A stretch of DNA of 64,000 nucleotides from the NCBI GenBank assembly GCA_949752795.1, contig OX457058.1, positions 165,728,223-165,792,222 on the forward strand. The letters run 5' to 3'. The DNA is from Hyperoodon ampullatus (Eukaryota > Chordata > Mammalia > Artiodactyla > Ziphiidae). The position numbers and the translations under genes are program-made. A model generated the notes under the pieces. That model saw only the letters and a program-made list of their open reading frames with translations, did not search any database and was not told where the DNA came from. Of the stretch, positions 11,127-22,952 are shown one piece after another; the first letter of the stretch is position 1, and each line of letters opens with the position of its first letter.

Positions 11127-11590
11127 TATGAAGATCGTGCACAATCCCAAAGAGTTTCAAGGTCTTTGGACACTCATGGAAAGACATCTGCATATATTAA
11201 AATTCAGAAAATGTAAAATCTTTCTGGTGACAACCAGAGGGTAGGGGATATAGATCTCGGTGAGTGGTCAGAAGAATCCGTAACGTTTGCCTTTAATGTA
11301 AGGGATGTAGGACAAGTGAAACTTACCTCTTTAAGTTGAGGTCTCATTTACAGAGTGACTATAAGTGGGGCTCAGCCCAGCCGTCAGGGGCATATACATC
11401 CACCTGAGTGCTGGTTGATACCCACTGCTCATTAAGAAATCCCAGCAAGCTGAGAAGGCAGCTCCTCCCTCACCACTGCCCCACCCCTGAAATTCAGGTA
11501 GGAAGGCGATGCTCAAAATTATTTGAGATGACCTCAAAGAACAATTAACTGTTTTTAAGTGAAGTAAGCATCTTCCCTCCCTTCCTTCTT
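11127..11590. other. Unassigned unique sequence
   Basis: No gene or repeat was recognised. Confidence 0.5.
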
Positions 11591-11591
11591 C

Positions 11592-11907
11592 TTTTTTTTA
11601 AAAATAAATTTATTTACTTATTTATTTATTGGCTGAGTTGGGTCTTTGTTGCTGCGCGCGGGCTTTCTCTAGTTGCAGCAAGAGGGGGCTACTCTTCGTT
11701 GCGGTGGCTTCTCTTGCTGCGGAGCACGGGCTCTAGGCGCGCGGGCTCAGCAGCTGTGGCTTGTGGGCTCTAGAGCACAGGCTCAGTAGTTGCGGCGCGT
11801 GGGCTTAGTTGCTCTGAGGCATGTGTGATCTTCCCAGACCAGGGTTCGAACCCGTGTGCCCTGCATTGGCAGGTGGATTCTTAACCGCTGAGCCACCAGG
11901 GAAGCCC
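11592..11907 (-). mobile_element. CHR SINE, long form, antisense
   Basis: Read on the minus strand, the element starts GGGCTTCCCTGGTGGCTCAG, carries tRNA-derived A- and B-box regions, and ends in an A/T-rich tail (T/A run near 11592-11632). It keeps the extra middle segments missing from the short copies. TSDs are blurred by pyrimidine-rich flanks (both sides carry ttcttcttttttt-like text). Confidence 0.95.
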
Positions 11908-12838
11908 TTTTTATTCTTCTTTTTTTTTTTTTAAAGATGTAGACAACTGCTTATTTTTTATAACTTGTTATCTGGGGGCAAAAAAAGTTCTGTCGAGGAT
12001 ATCTGAACAACGGAATGTGGCCTTATTATTTCTGCAGGGTGAGAAACTATTTGGGCTCAAATTTTTAAAAATGTGCACAGGGAGTCAGATTTGGTTTGCT
12101 GCTTTCAGTAATTTGAGTGATCATCATGGTTCTGACCCAGGCCCACACTCTGAACTCAACCTTTGACCACTGTGCAGATTTCTGCGTGAGGAGAGAATGC
12201 AGGACTGAGTGGGGAAGGGAAGCTGCGGCGTGGGGTCCTGACGGCCAGCCTCCCTAGGGAAGAGCTCTGGACCGGGGCAGGGTACAGACCATTGACGCTG
12301 GTGCCATGGCCAGACCCTCGCTGCCTCCTGGCCCACGGCGAAGGTGGCCGTGAGGACAATGGGCAGGACCTCTCGGGGACATCCAGGCACCGGCAGCTGA
12401 TGGCTCCCCAAGAGTTTGGGTGGGGCTTGTCTGCCCATCTTTGGAGACCTCTTTGGGGTAAAGGAAGTTCAGACAGCCTGAGGATGGCACAGGGCTCCCG
12501 AGCAGCCTCCGGGATCCTCAGGTTGCTCAGACTTTCTCTCTCAAAGCTGCCAGAAGTACGTGGGAAGTCCCTCCAAGGAGCACCTGATGGGGATTTGTGG
12601 TAGCTCTTCCCCTGGACAGTCATGGACGGGAGGAGAGGCACTGCTAGTGAATAGAAGTTTCCAAAGATCCCTGATGTGCAAAAGGTTCTGGAAGGCAGAG
12701 GGGAGGGTTCCCTTCTTTTCCTTCTTGGAAGGAAATGTGAGTGAGCACTTTTTAACCCAGAGAAGATTTAGAATAAAGTACAAACATGGTTAAGACAATG
12801 AGATCTGTCAAATTAATTTTTTAAAAAAGAAATCAATG
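11908..12838. other. Unassigned; GC-rich part with overlapping chance ORFs
   Basis: The section 12130-12640 is GC-rich and shows ORFs of up to 161 codons on the minus strand and 103 on the plus strand, none with a recognisable domain. No repeat family was recognised. Confidence 0.4.
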
Positions 12839-12849
12839 TAGATCTAGTA

Positions 12850-12850
<1 letters not shown>

Positions 12851-12887
<37 letters not shown>

Positions 12888-13078
12888 GCGGTACGCGGGC
12901 CTCTCACTGTTGTGGCCTCTCCCGTTGCGGAGCACAGGCTCCGACGCGCAGGCTCAGCGGCCATGGCTCACGGGCCCAGCCGCTCCGCGGCATGTGGGAT
13001 CCCCCCGGACCGGGGCACGAACCCGCGTCCCCTGCCTCGGCAGGCGGACTCTCAACCACTGCGCCACCAGGGAAGCCC
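12851..13078 (-). mobile_element. CHR SINE, short form, antisense
   Basis: Minus-strand element with head GGGCTTCCCTGGTGGCGCAG ending at 13078 and a poly(A) tail (T-run at 12872-12887, preceded by an (AT)n). It is flanked by the perfect 12-bp duplication tagatctagtat (12839-12850 and 13079-13090). Confidence 0.97.
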
Positions 13079-13090
13079 TAGATCTAGTAT

Positions 13091-13690
13091 TTTAAATATT
13101 TGCTACAACTAAGAGAACTGGCCTGTAAGAATAACGACCAGCCTTGCAACATCAACTTAAACTGTGGAATTAAATAACCAATTCAGACTTTGATTTTAAA
13201 TCAAAATCTCACTGAAGTCATATACAATAGAAGAAAACTTAAAAGACAGTAGGGTGTAACATACTTATAAGCTTAATTAGATTTATAAGAATTGCTTAAG
13301 TGCTCTGGGCGGCTTGTTTGTTGAGTCAGGCAATTGAGTACTTATACATTTAATATGTTTGATTTCCTTTACAAATGCAGTTTAAAATGTTTAAAGGAGT
13401 TTAATTAACTAAGTTTGCAAATCAGACCGAGCATTAATAAAAGGTCCCCTTAAAAGTGATTGTTAAAAATTGCTAGAATAAATAAATTGAGATCTTCTGA
13501 CCACCTCTTAAAAGCCTAATGAAAGGTAAGGTTTCAAATTTTGTAACTTTAATAAAAATTAACTTTAAAAAGGAAATATCAGAGGAAACTTTTCTGCTCA
13601 AAATGCTTTGAAACTCCACGCTGCCTAAAATTATTAGGCACCTAAATTATTATCTTACCTAATTACTGTCCACCTAAAAATTTATCCTTT
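13091..13690. promoter_or_regulatory. Candidate conserved non-coding element, AT-rich
   Basis: Unique sequence is dense in TTAATTA/TAAT/TTTAAA motifs: 'gcttaattagatttataag', 'ggagtttaattaactaag', 'agcattaataaaag'. No repeat is recognisable over about 600 bp. Composition and motif spacing resemble ancient conserved enhancers in gene deserts. This is inference. Confidence 0.3.
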
Positions 13691-13694
13691 CTGG

Positions 13695-13930
13695 TTATTC
13701 AGTCTTCAATACGAATTTATTGGTGTACCTACTGTGTGTCAGGTATTGTGTTAGGCACAACTAGGTATGTCCCGGCTCTTACAAGCATCTGGTAGGAGAG
13801 ATTAAGATATGTAAACCAAGTAGAATATGGATACAAATTGTTAGAAAACAGGTGACAACTGACTAATGAAGGTATAAAATAATACTGGAATTCAGAGGAA
13901 GATACTGATGAAGGCGTCATAACGGAAGTA
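13695..13930 (-). mobile_element. L2 3' end, antisense
   Basis: 'gtacctactgtgtgtcaggt' followed by 'attgtgttaggcacaactag' and 'ccggctcttacaagcatctg' is the reverse complement of the L2 3' end (GTGCCTGGCACATAGTAGGT...). The rest is diverged. Confidence 0.8.
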
Positions 13931-14456
13931 ATATTTAAACTGAATTTAGTTTGGAATTTTCCCTGAGTCTGTCATTCACATATTGATGCTTCTACTGTCC
14001 TGTGAACTTTAAAAGTCTGTTAGAATTATGTGCAGAGTAAAGGTTAATAAGATGTGAGCAAAAGTCCACAGGGTTCTCTTAAAAGGGTTTATTTTGTGAC
14101 TGTTGTGACATCTTTGCTCAGCATTTTTTCTGTTTTCTCTGTGAGCTTGGTTTTCTATTCCCCACCTACCTTATAGGTGAGGTTGCCAGATAACTGACCT
14201 CTGGATAAGCATCCTACTACCAGAAATAGGGTTATGACTGACCAATTTTAGACGTAGAATGAGAGCTGTTTTATCTCTAAAGTTAAGTCCAAAAGGCAAG
14301 GATGCCATTCTAGTGAGAAAATAGTAAACTCCCAAATGAGAGGGTGGAGGGAGAGAGGGAAATCTAATTATCTCTGACCATCGATCCACCAGGGAGACTT
14401 TGATTTACTTGCCAGAACAGCACGACTATCAGGAAAATTTAAAATTATTCTTCATT
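13931..14456. other. Unassigned unique sequence
   Basis: No gene or repeat was recognised. Confidence 0.5.
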
Positions 14457-14458
14457 AA

Positions 14459-14915
14459 GTGTTATGGGTTGAATTGTGTCCACTTCCCCCACCCTCACCC
14501 ACCCAATTAATTAGCGTGTTGAAGTCCTACCCAGCATCTCAGAACATAATCTTATTTGGAAACAGGGTCATCACAGATAGAATTAGTTAAGATGAGGTCA
14601 TACTAGAGTAGGTTGGGCCCTTAATACAATATGACTGGTGTCCTTATAAAAAAGGGAAATTTGGACACTGACACAACAGAAGCACAGGGGAAATGCCATG
14701 TGAAAAGGGGAGTGATGCCCCCGAAGTAAAGGAAGTACCAGAAGCTAGGAGGGAGGCATGGGGCACATCCTTCCCCAGCGCCTCAGAGGGAGCACAGCCC
14801 CCTGACACCCTGATCTCAGACTTCCAGCCGCCAGAACCGTGTGAGCATAAGCGGCTCCTTTAAGCCACCTAGTTTGTGGTACTTTTGCTACGGCAGCCCG
14901 AGGAAACTAATACAC
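14459..14915 (+). mobile_element. Solo LTR, ERVL-MaLR MLT1 type
   Basis: It begins 'tgttatgggttgaattgtgtcc' and passes 'acccagcatctcagaacata', 'aatatgactggtgtccttat' and 'gggaaatttggacac'. It ends 'gccacctagtttgtggtact' and 'gaaactaatacac'. This is the MLT1 order throughout. No internal genes are attached. Confidence 0.9.
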
Positions 14916-16610
14916 TAAGAAAACAGAGCTAGAAGGAAGAGCAACTCTGGGAATATCCCATTAAATTCTACCACAGACCAACTCACATTCAATTTCGAAC
15001 GTTTTTATTAACGCTGAATTAGACTCCAAATAAACCAAGAATCATCTCAGTCAACACGCAGCTACCCCCTCAGCACCCAGGAATGAGGAGTCTGAAGTTA
15101 TTTTGGGGTCTGGCTGCCTCTCATTTGTCCAAACCATGATCTTTTTGTCTCAAAAAATAGAGCAAGCGTGGCCACGATATTGACATAGGCCATAATACAT
15201 GTTTGCTGTGGATCTTCTCCCACACAGCCTAGAATCAGCTCTTTTCTCTCATTTAATACTCCCTTCACGGCGCTGACTCCATCTAGATAAAATAAGACTG
15301 ATCAACTTTTCCCCATTCAGTCATGTCGGGTTTCTTCCCACGGACATGATGCGACTCCTCAGTGAACTAACGACGTGTCTGTAGGATGTCAACTGTGTCT
15401 TTTTTCAAAGATTCCAGAGCAGAGGTTCTTTTGAGTTTTTAGGAGATGATTATGTCAGACAAAGACCAAGGAGACCCCCGACGGGTCATGATCTTGTATA
15501 ATCTCCTTCCCTTTGAGGACAGATGGAAGGTGTTACTTGCTTCTAGTGATAAAATAAGGCAAAGGTGACGGGTAGTCACTTCCTGGGTCACGTTACATCA
15601 GGTAGGACTGTGTCGCAGCAGACCCGAATGAGAGATTCTCTTGCTGGCCTTGAAGCAGCTGCCTGATTGTGAGAGTCTGGGAGGGGGCCACGTGGCAGGG
15701 ACTATGTGGGTATCTACCCCACCCGAGAGCCAGCAAGAAAAGGGGACCTCCACCCTGCAACCACAAGGATCTGAATTCTGGCAGCAACTATATGAGCTTG
15801 AAGGAGGAGTCAACTCCAGAAAGGACCGCAGCCCTGAGACACTTGTTTGCTGCCTGGTGAGACCCTGGGCAGAGGACTTAGTTAAGTTGGGCCTGGATTC
15901 CTGACCCAGGGCAACTGTGAGATTACAAGTATGTGCTGTTTGAAGACTCTGATGTGGTGACCACATCCTTTGAGGGTCTGATGAAAAAGAAGGATTCTTT
16001 CATTAGAAAAGCTCAGGAAGGCACATGTTTTGAACACAATTTCAGGAATTTGTCTAGACCCCCTAAACCTCATCGATGAGCCCCAAGATGTTCTTGATCG
16101 CACAGTTATGAACCTATCTTTCTGTCTGGTCAATACTATTTACTGCAAAACGTGGTAATGTCTGAGAAACTAACAAGGTCACAGTACGTAAGGACCACCT
16201 GTTAGTCTATTTCTACAGTCTAAAACGTGAATTTAAATAATTTGTGTCTCACTGCTAATCTGTAAGATAGAGCTGTTCTTTTAATACCATCTTCAACTTG
16301 CTTGGAGGGATAGAAAAGCACAGATTTGAAGAGAGAAGGCAATTTCTTATTTTACCAGGAAAAAAAATCTTCATTCCTGCCTCTTCTAGCTTAATAATAG
16401 GAACCGAAAAACCAACCAACCAACCAACCAACCAGCAGACAAAAAACCTCACAAACAAACTCAGAAGCATGGCTTGCAGGAACAAGGAAGTGTTTTTAAG
16501 TGTTTAAAAAAAGGACACTTTTTAGGAAGATAGGCTCAGTTCATTTCAGTTCATTTCCCCACAGAAGAGTACTTGGAGTATAAAGAGTATTGGAAAGAAA
16601 ACAAACGGAA
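14916..16610. other. Unassigned unique sequence with a (CCAA)n
   Basis: No gene or repeat family was recognised. A short (CCAA)n lies at about 16408-16432. ORFs of 60-122 codons around 15600-15970 overlap on both strands and show no known domain. Confidence 0.45.
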
Positions 16611-16611
16611 A

Positions 16612-16775
16612 TTTAAAAATCTGGGTTTAAGTCTTGTTCTACTTGTTTGTGTGCTGTGTGCCTGGGAAGAAGTTACTTTATTTCTCCGAGCCTGGGTTTT
16701 CTCCACCCTAACATGGGTTGTTTTGAGAACTAGGTGAAATAACAGTCATAAAGTGCCAGGCCTTCTCATAAGCAA
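16612..16775 (+). mobile_element. MIR SINE
   Basis: 'ctgggtttaagtcttgttct', 'gaagttactttatttctccg' and 'gttgttttgagaactaggtg' with 'cataaagtgccaggcc' follow MIR in order, diverged. Confidence 0.75.
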
Positions 16776-17684
16776 CCAAAACAACCACCATGGGCCTCAC
16801 GGAGGGAATTCCTTCAGCTGCCCTGAAGAGGGGAGGGCAGTCCTGACCTATGATGGATGTTGACTGTTAATGATCTCATTCTCCTGCACGGATGTCTATG
16901 AGAAAAGAGGTTTAAGTGTGGTTGCCCCGGGGAAAGATAAGGGGGAACTTCCCCACGACAATACTCATCTCTTGAATCCAGAACAAGAGCAAAAACAATT
17001 CACCTCTTCAGAGGACTCTGTCAGACAAAAGAAGTAAAGAAACAAATGTAACCCCAAACCAAAAAAACCCTACAGCACTAGAGCATTTATTAAGTCCTTG
17101 TGACTTTCAGCTCTGGGAATAAATAGGCTGTATTTGGGCAGGAACCAAACGCTACTGACCCCTCACTAGCAGGAAATAAACTTGCAATGGCTTATCCTCA
17201 GTAGGCATGAGGTCTCCCTGGTCCACCTCTGCCAAGGATGGGATGGAGGACCATGGGCAGGGCTGGGGACAGGCAGGGGATGCAAAGGGTTGTCCCTCCA
17301 TGTGACACTCTCTGAGGCCAATGAGAGATGAAAGGAGGGACGGGTGACATTCAAAAGAGTGAACAACGGCTATGTCACAGACACCAACTAAACAGACAGA
17401 CATCAAGGGGAACTGAACTGGCCCTCCTGGTGCAGATGGGAGGGATCCGCTCAGGAAGGCCAAGGGCCTTGGCTTTGCGGCCTGGAGTCTAACCAAAGTA
17501 GCTACTGGCTTGATCAGCCTCTCATGCCTAGAAGTTCTGCAGTGAAAGAGAGGATACAACACCACGATCAATAGTCTTTGGACAAAGGTAAGGCCGCTGA
17601 TGCCATGAAATCACTAGTCCAAAACACAAGTGTCACAGAAAGCAATGCTTTGTATATCACACCACATGGTTTGCTCATATGTCT
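16776..17684. other. Unassigned unique sequence
   Basis: No gene or repeat was recognised. A 139-codon minus-strand ORF at 17152-17571 lacks any known domain. Confidence 0.45.
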
Positions 17685-17687
17685 GTG

Positions 17688-17815
17688 TACCCCTAATCTC
17701 CCCTAGGGGACTGTGAACCTCTCCAGGGCAGGGATAATGCCCCTTGCATTTCTATATCCCAGGCATCCAACACAGTGCCAGGCACAGCGCACTCAGAAAT
17801 GTCTGCTGAATGGAT
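17688..17815 (+). mobile_element. L2 3' end
   Basis: 'gggactgtgaacctctccag', 'gggcagggataatgcccctt', 'atatcccaggcatccaacac' and 'agtgccaggcacagcg' follow the L2 3' end, closing with 'gctgaatgga'. Confidence 0.85.
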
Positions 17816-17889
17816 AACCCCTTACCCCGTTCCGTTTCTTTCTCCACTGGCTTCTCACCCACTAACTTCCTCTGTGAAACTGATTTCCA

Positions 17890-18070
17890 GTGCCAGCATT
17901 ACTGGCTGCGTGACCTTGGGCAAGTCACTTCACCTCTCTGTGGGTCATTTCCCCCCCACCATGGGGTTGAAAATAGTATCTACTTCATAGAGTATTTGGG
18001 ATTAAATATATTACATACATGCCTGGCACAAAAGAAGCACTATTAGAGTGTTACTTACTGTTGTTATTTT
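17890..18070 (+). mobile_element. MIR SINE
   Basis: 'gcgtgaccttgggcaagtca' with 'cttcacctctctgtgggtca' and 'tacatgcctggcac' is MIR from core to 3' end. Confidence 0.9.
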
Positions 18071-18121
18071 GATGACCACTTTTTTATTTAGTAGATTTTT
18101 TTGTTTTTCATCTGTTTCCCT

Positions 18122-18235
18122 CACGAGGCTCCACGAGGCAGGGATTTGTGTCTGTTTTCTTCACTGATGAATCCCAAGCACCAAGAACTGTGCCAAGCCC
18201 CAATAAATATTTATCAAATGAATAGATGAACTTAA
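18122..18235 (+). mobile_element. L2 3' end
   Basis: 'gaggcagggatttgtgtctg', 'aatcccaagcaccaagaact' and 'caataaatatttatcaaatg' match the L2 3' end in order. Confidence 0.8.
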
Positions 18236-18344
18236 GTGCTTAGATCGTAATGGCCACATCTTCCCTTATGTTAAATTGTATAAACATCCTTACAATGTTC
18301 TGCCTTGTCTCCCAATGTAGATGAAAGTTCTCTACTTTTTGTTG

Positions 18345-18425
18345 AAAATAATAGCTTCCATTTATAAAGTACTTTCACATCTATTTTCTCATTTGAGCCT
18401 CCCAACAACCCCGTAATAAATTCCC
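18345..18425 (-). mobile_element. MIR fragment (weak), antisense
   Basis: 'ttccatttataaagtacttt' with 'ttgagcctcccaacaacccc' resembles the antisense MIR family 3' part. Confidence 0.4.
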
Positions 18426-18751
18426 ATGGTGTCTACTGGAGTAGGACATGCCCAGCATCTCTGCAAAAGTATCAGGACTCGAGGTTGATGGTAATGACGG
18501 TAATGTCCCACCTCATCTCACCTGTGAAAGGCCATTTATTACTTGATGAGGAGGAGCAAGGTTGCCTCATATTTTTGCATTGATTTACCTTGGGGTGGTT
18601 TTACTGTTGTTGTTATTCTACTGAACAAAAAAGAATACTTGTTTTTATTTGCCATCTTCCCAACTGCTATTTTACAATATATATTTTTTCTTTCCAGTTA
18701 AAAAAATAGTACATGTTCATTGTAGGAAATTTGATTTAAAGAAAGAAGGGT

Positions 18752-18861
18752 TGGGAATTCCCTGAGGGTTCAGTGGTTAGGACTCTGCGCTTTCACTGTA
18801 GGGGGCGTGGGTTCGATCCCTGGTTGGGGAACTAAGATGCAGCACAGCCAAAAAAAAAAAG
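18752..18861 (+). mobile_element. tRNA-derived CHR-related SINE, very short form
   Basis: The head reads 'gggaattccctgagggttca' then 'gtggttaggactctgcgctt', with the B-box-like 'gggttcgatccctggt', then 'ggggaactaagatgcagcac' and an A-tail. TSDs of 14 bp, aaagaaagaagggt, lie at 18738-18751 and 18862-18875. It differs from the other copies by the 'AATTCCCTG ... TTAGGACTC' head, so it belongs to another subfamily. Confidence 0.93.
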
Positions 18862-18875
18862 AAAGAAAGAAGGGT

Positions 18876-21211
18876 ATGAAGAAGAAAACTGAAACTACCC
18901 ACAACCTGATTTTATGTTAGTACTTGCTTCTTAGGAAGTATTTGAAGCAAACTATTACTGTCTTGTAGAAAGATGTTAGCATGGCTTCTTGGTCACAGTG
19001 AATTCTGGGAGTCAAGAGCAGTCAGGCCTGGGGAGGGGGTGGCAGGGAGGTGGCAGGAGCTAAGAAGCCTGAGAGGGAGGGTGGCTGAGGATGAAAAGGA
19101 GTAGACTGGGTCCAGGTCCAAGTGGTGGGGAAGGGGCAAGGTGGGGGTCGGATCTGATCTGCTGGCAGCGTGGAAGGTGTGTCCTTCACGGTTCACGGTT
19201 CCGACGACTAGAGTCTTGTTAGAGCAGGATGTGGGCACCACTCCCTGAGGATTAAGAGCTGTTGAGAAGGTCCCAGCCAGAGAGTCAGGGTGCTGGGGCC
19301 CTGGAAGGGACAGACACAGAACCCTCACATCTGGAGTCAGAAGTAGGTCAAGAATAGCATGGCCGCCGTATGTGGTACTGCTTTCTGATCCATGTCGCCT
19401 ACTTAGGGGTGCCTCTGAGCTGGGGCATGGGACAGATGTGCTTGTTCTACAATCTTCCCAGGCTGGGTAGGTGGGAGTAGGGGGACAGTGATGTAATTGA
19501 TTTCTAGGTCTGCTCAAATCCATTGGCTGGGGGCCGCAAATTATTGGCTACTAAATTTATATTTGAAATAACTGGGAGGAGGCCAAGATAGAAGCAGGTG
19601 ATAGCAGTCACTTCAGAGACAGGTGAGCTCAGTGTTGCAGGAAAGTGTGAACTGAAGTCTCAAGAATCCTACCTGCCCTTAGGTTGTAACGTCTCCTAAT
19701 TGTATCTGGGCCAGGTCTGGAAAAAGTCAAAGGGGCTACTCACGGCAGCCATAAAAGGTCCCTACCGTACTGTACATTTCCGTATCTAGGCTGGCTTCCA
19801 GTTTCTGACCAGCTAGAGACATGGGCTGAGACCAGAAGGTTCGTATAAGCCAGAATCTGAAAGTCAGTTCTTTTAAACTGCTCATCTGTAGGATGATATG
19901 TCTGAAACTCATTTTATATTTTTCATACACAAACTGTTCACATACACATAGTCCATCCTGTATATAGTATCACTGACAACCAATAGATCCCATGTGCTTT
20001 AATCAATAACATTACTGCCTCCGCTGTTACAGGAAACTATGAACTGTTGTGATCTTCTATCCTTGTTTCAATCCATATAAACCAGGGCAAGAACAAACAG
20101 GACCCCAAATTATATAACCTGGAAGGATTATATAACAAAGGTCCTGATGCACCTTTAACTGTATCTGTGCCAAGCAGGGCTGAAAGACCACATCTTTTCA
20201 GAAGTAACACGAGCTGCCGAGAGGTGTGCAAACCATCTTTCAATATTGGTTTAACAAATCCCACTTGCTCACTATCAACAAAAGTCTCTGCTCTTCTAAC
20301 CTTGTTTTTCCACAGCACTGGATGAAGCAACCCTATTTCAGGGTGACAGTTTGTTAAAGTGACAGCGCACCAGCACTTAGAATGCGTACAGGAAGATGGA
20401 AGATGAGAGTGTCAATTTCTCTGAGAGGCTGGTCTCCAGCTCCCGGCAATGATCATGTCATAAGGGCTGCTAAAGCCACTTCTGGATTTCAAAATGGCAG
20501 GACGCTGATCACTGGTGACGGGAAGCATTTGCACGGGGAGACTTTTGAAAGCCACACAGCATGTCTTTGTTGGAGGAACCCAAGAAACAATCACAGTAAC
20601 AACAAAAAATAACAATAACAAACTCCCCTTCCTTTCAGAGTGTGCTGTCAAGCAAAATGATTCCTCCCCGTGTCCCCTTTACGTCTTCCTGATAGAAATT
20701 ACATTCCAGGGCACCCAACACAAAGGACACTCACGCAAGCAATGTGCCTTGTAAGTGACATTCCTCGGAACCTTTAGGAGAGAGATTGATTTAAAGCTAC
20801 CATGATGGCGTGTGTGCACTGCTACTGCCATAATGAATCTACCTGGCGTCCTGCACTCGAGATTTAAACCAAGCCTGGAAAGATGAAATCTATGGAAACA
20901 ACATTAGTGGCTCTATTCCACCGGGCAGAGGGACAGGAAACTCAGAATGAGGCTGAAAGTGCAACTTGTGGTGTCTGAGGTCATATAATAGCTGCTGATT
21001 TTTATAAATTCTACCCTCTGCAACACGTGGGTCGGACGGTCAGTGAATGAACCTGTGAGCTGGAACTTCCCATCCACTTGAGGCTGGGGTGGATTTTAGT
21101 TTTCAATGACACAGAGTAAAACTAAATACCCTTGGGTCTTTCATTTTAAAGATGCATAAACTTATTCTTTCAAATCCCTTTCCTGAAGGTCAACATGTTC
21201 CCCTTGTTTGC
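18876..21211. other. Unassigned unique sequence
   Basis: No gene or repeat was recognised. The GC-rich section 19000-19520 holds the window's longest ORF (176 codons, minus strand), which is low-complexity Ser/Pro/Leu-rich with no domain. Unique sequence of ordinary look follows to 21.2 kb. Confidence 0.45.
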
Positions 21212-21421
21212 TTTTTTTTTTTTTTTTTTGCATTATGCGGGCCTCTCACTGTTGTGGCTTCTCCCGTTGCAGAGCACAGGCTCCGGAGGCACAGGCTCAG
21301 CGGCCATGGCTCACGGGCCCAGCCGCTCCGCGGCATGTGGGATCTTCCCAGACCGGGGCACAAACCCGTGTCCCCTGCATCGGCAGGCGGACTCTCAACC
21401 ACTGCGCCACCAGGGAAGCCC
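21212..21421 (-). mobile_element. CHR SINE, short form, antisense
   Basis: Head at 21421 (GGGCTTCCCTGGTGGCGCAG on the minus strand), with the tail as a T-run at 21212-21229. The flanks share a tgctttttt-like direct repeat. The copy has 'gcattatgcggg' instead of the usual 'gcggtacgcggg' near the tail. Confidence 0.95.
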
Positions 21422-21574
21422 TGCTTTTTCTTTTTTAAAGTGCCTCTTCTTTCTTCCCCCTACCAGCCCCCTACCAGAGTCTAAAGGCATAAGTTAAAAT
21501 GCTGTGACCCAAAAAAAACTTTCCGAAGTCAGAACCACAGACTTTAGAGTCCCTGTAGAAATCTTAGAGGTCTG

Positions 21575-21690
21575 GATGTGAGATTTAAGATCTGAATTCA
21601 AGTCCTGACTCTGTTACTAGCAGAGTGGTCTTGGATGGGTCACGTGATACTTCTTTCTAGGGCAGTTTATCATGTGGCAGGAGGAAGAGT
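21575..21690 (+). mobile_element. MIR fragment
   Basis: 'gaattcaagtcctgactctg' then 'ttactagcagagtggtcttg' and 'gatgggtcacgtgatacttc' follow the MIR 5' half and core. Confidence 0.7.
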
Positions 21691-22009
21691 TGGTATAAAT
21701 GAACTCGGAAGTCTTTTGCCCTAGAACCCTTTAATTCCCATCTACTGCATTTTTCTAATGGGAACCACGTCACAGTCGGCTGTGCCTGCTCACTCCACCC
21801 TCTGTCACCAGCTCACTGTCCTCCATGTAGATCCCAGAAACCTCAGCCTAAAGACCAGAAAACCGAGGAGCCCCTCTGATGATCAAATTCCCCCTGCAAA
21901 GACCACCTATTAGCCACCGATGTGACCTCAACAGGCACAAGTGAACCTCCCTGACAGACTGTAGAATCCAAGTCAGATTCCACGAGTAGAGGGCCCGGTA
22001 TAAACTAGG

Positions 22010-22436
22010 TATGTTAGTTCCTAGGGCTGCCATAACAAAGAACCACAAACTGGGTGCTTAAAACAACGAGGTCCAAAATCAAGGTGCTGGAGAGCCATGC
22101 TCCCTCTGAAACTCGTAGGAGAGAACGCTTCCTTGCCTCTTCCAGTGCTGGTCACCCATCCTGGCACCCCTTGGCTTGCAGCTCCAATCTCTGCCTCCAT
22201 CATCTCATGGAGTTCTTCCCGTGTGTGTCTGTGTCTAAATTTCCCTCTTCTAATAAGAACACCAATCACAGGGGATCAGGGCCCACCCTAGTGACCTCAT
22301 CTTGATGACAAGACATAAACAGATTCCATCTGCAAAGACCCTATTTCTAAATAAGATCACATTCCCAGGTACCGAAGGGTGGGTTAGGACTTCCAACATA
22401 TCTTGGGGTGGAGGGTGCAATTCAACCCCTAACGCT
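22010..22436 (-). mobile_element. Solo LTR, ERVL-MaLR MLT1-like, antisense
   Basis: It reads as the reverse complement of a MaLR LTR: 'gttagttcctagggctgcca' and 'taacaaagaaccacaaactg' at the left, then 'aagacataaacagattccat' and 'cttccaacatatcttggggt'. It ends near 'caattcaacccctaac'. No internal genes are attached. Confidence 0.82.
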
Positions 22437-22840
22437 AGGTAGGTAAGCACACTTTGAAGTCTTAACTCAAGTGCACAAATGAATGAGGGGATGACAAAAG
22501 CCCACTTTAGGTAAAGTGGAAGGAAAAACATAAGTGGAAAGACATTATGGTTCTAATGGTCATATGGGGAAAAGATGCTTATTTTCAATGGTTGGGCAGG
22601 TGAGCGCTGATGAGGAAAGTGCTGTTCTCTCTTCAGTCCAGCCCTACGTGCTCTGTGCTATGTTCCCTGGACGCGCCTATGCTTTTACCTCTCGGCCCAC
22701 CCATTGCCAGCAGTGCCACCCTACCCCCAGCTGCTGAAATCCTCCTACCTCTTGAAGCACCAGCTCAAATTTCACCAGCAGAAAGCCAAGTTACCTGCAT
22801 CTGACCTTTGATGGCATTTTGTCTGCTCCTTGGTGACCCC
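22437..22840. other. Unassigned unique sequence
   Basis: No gene or repeat was recognised. Confidence 0.45.
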
Positions 22841-22844
22841 TGAA

Positions 22845-22952
22845 CTATGGTCATTTGTACCCTCTCTGCCTACCACTCCTTGAGAGCAGGGATCATTTCT
22901 TACTCAATCACTGCACTCACAGTAGGTGCGTGTAAATACTTGCTAAAGTAAA
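22845..22952 (+). mobile_element. L2 3'-end fragment
   Basis: 'ccttgagagcagggatcatt' then 'tcttactcaatcactgcact' and 'agtaggtgcgtgtaaatact' match the L2 3' end order. Confidence 0.7.

Noticed and set aside
12156..12641. 161-codon minus-strand ORF with overlapping ORFs in other frames
   Set aside because: GC-rich DNA open in several frames on both strands, and no family resemblance.
14459..14915. Possibility of a full endogenous retrovirus between MaLR LTRs
   Set aside because: The four LTRs are far apart, in mixed orientation and without gag/pol text between them, so they are solo LTRs.
18993..19523. 176-codon minus-strand ORF, the longest in the window
   Set aside because: Low-complexity Ser/Pro/Thr/Leu composition from GC-rich DNA, no recognisable domain, and no splice or promoter context. 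It is most likely chance.
21152..21497. Recurrent Arg/Pro/Gly-rich ORFs of 60-120 codons at every short CHR SINE
   Set aside because: These are translations of the SINE itself in either strand. The same peptides recur at 24.1, 26.4, 43.2, 46.6, 47.7, 49.4, 51.1, 59.8, 60.5 and 62.7 kb.
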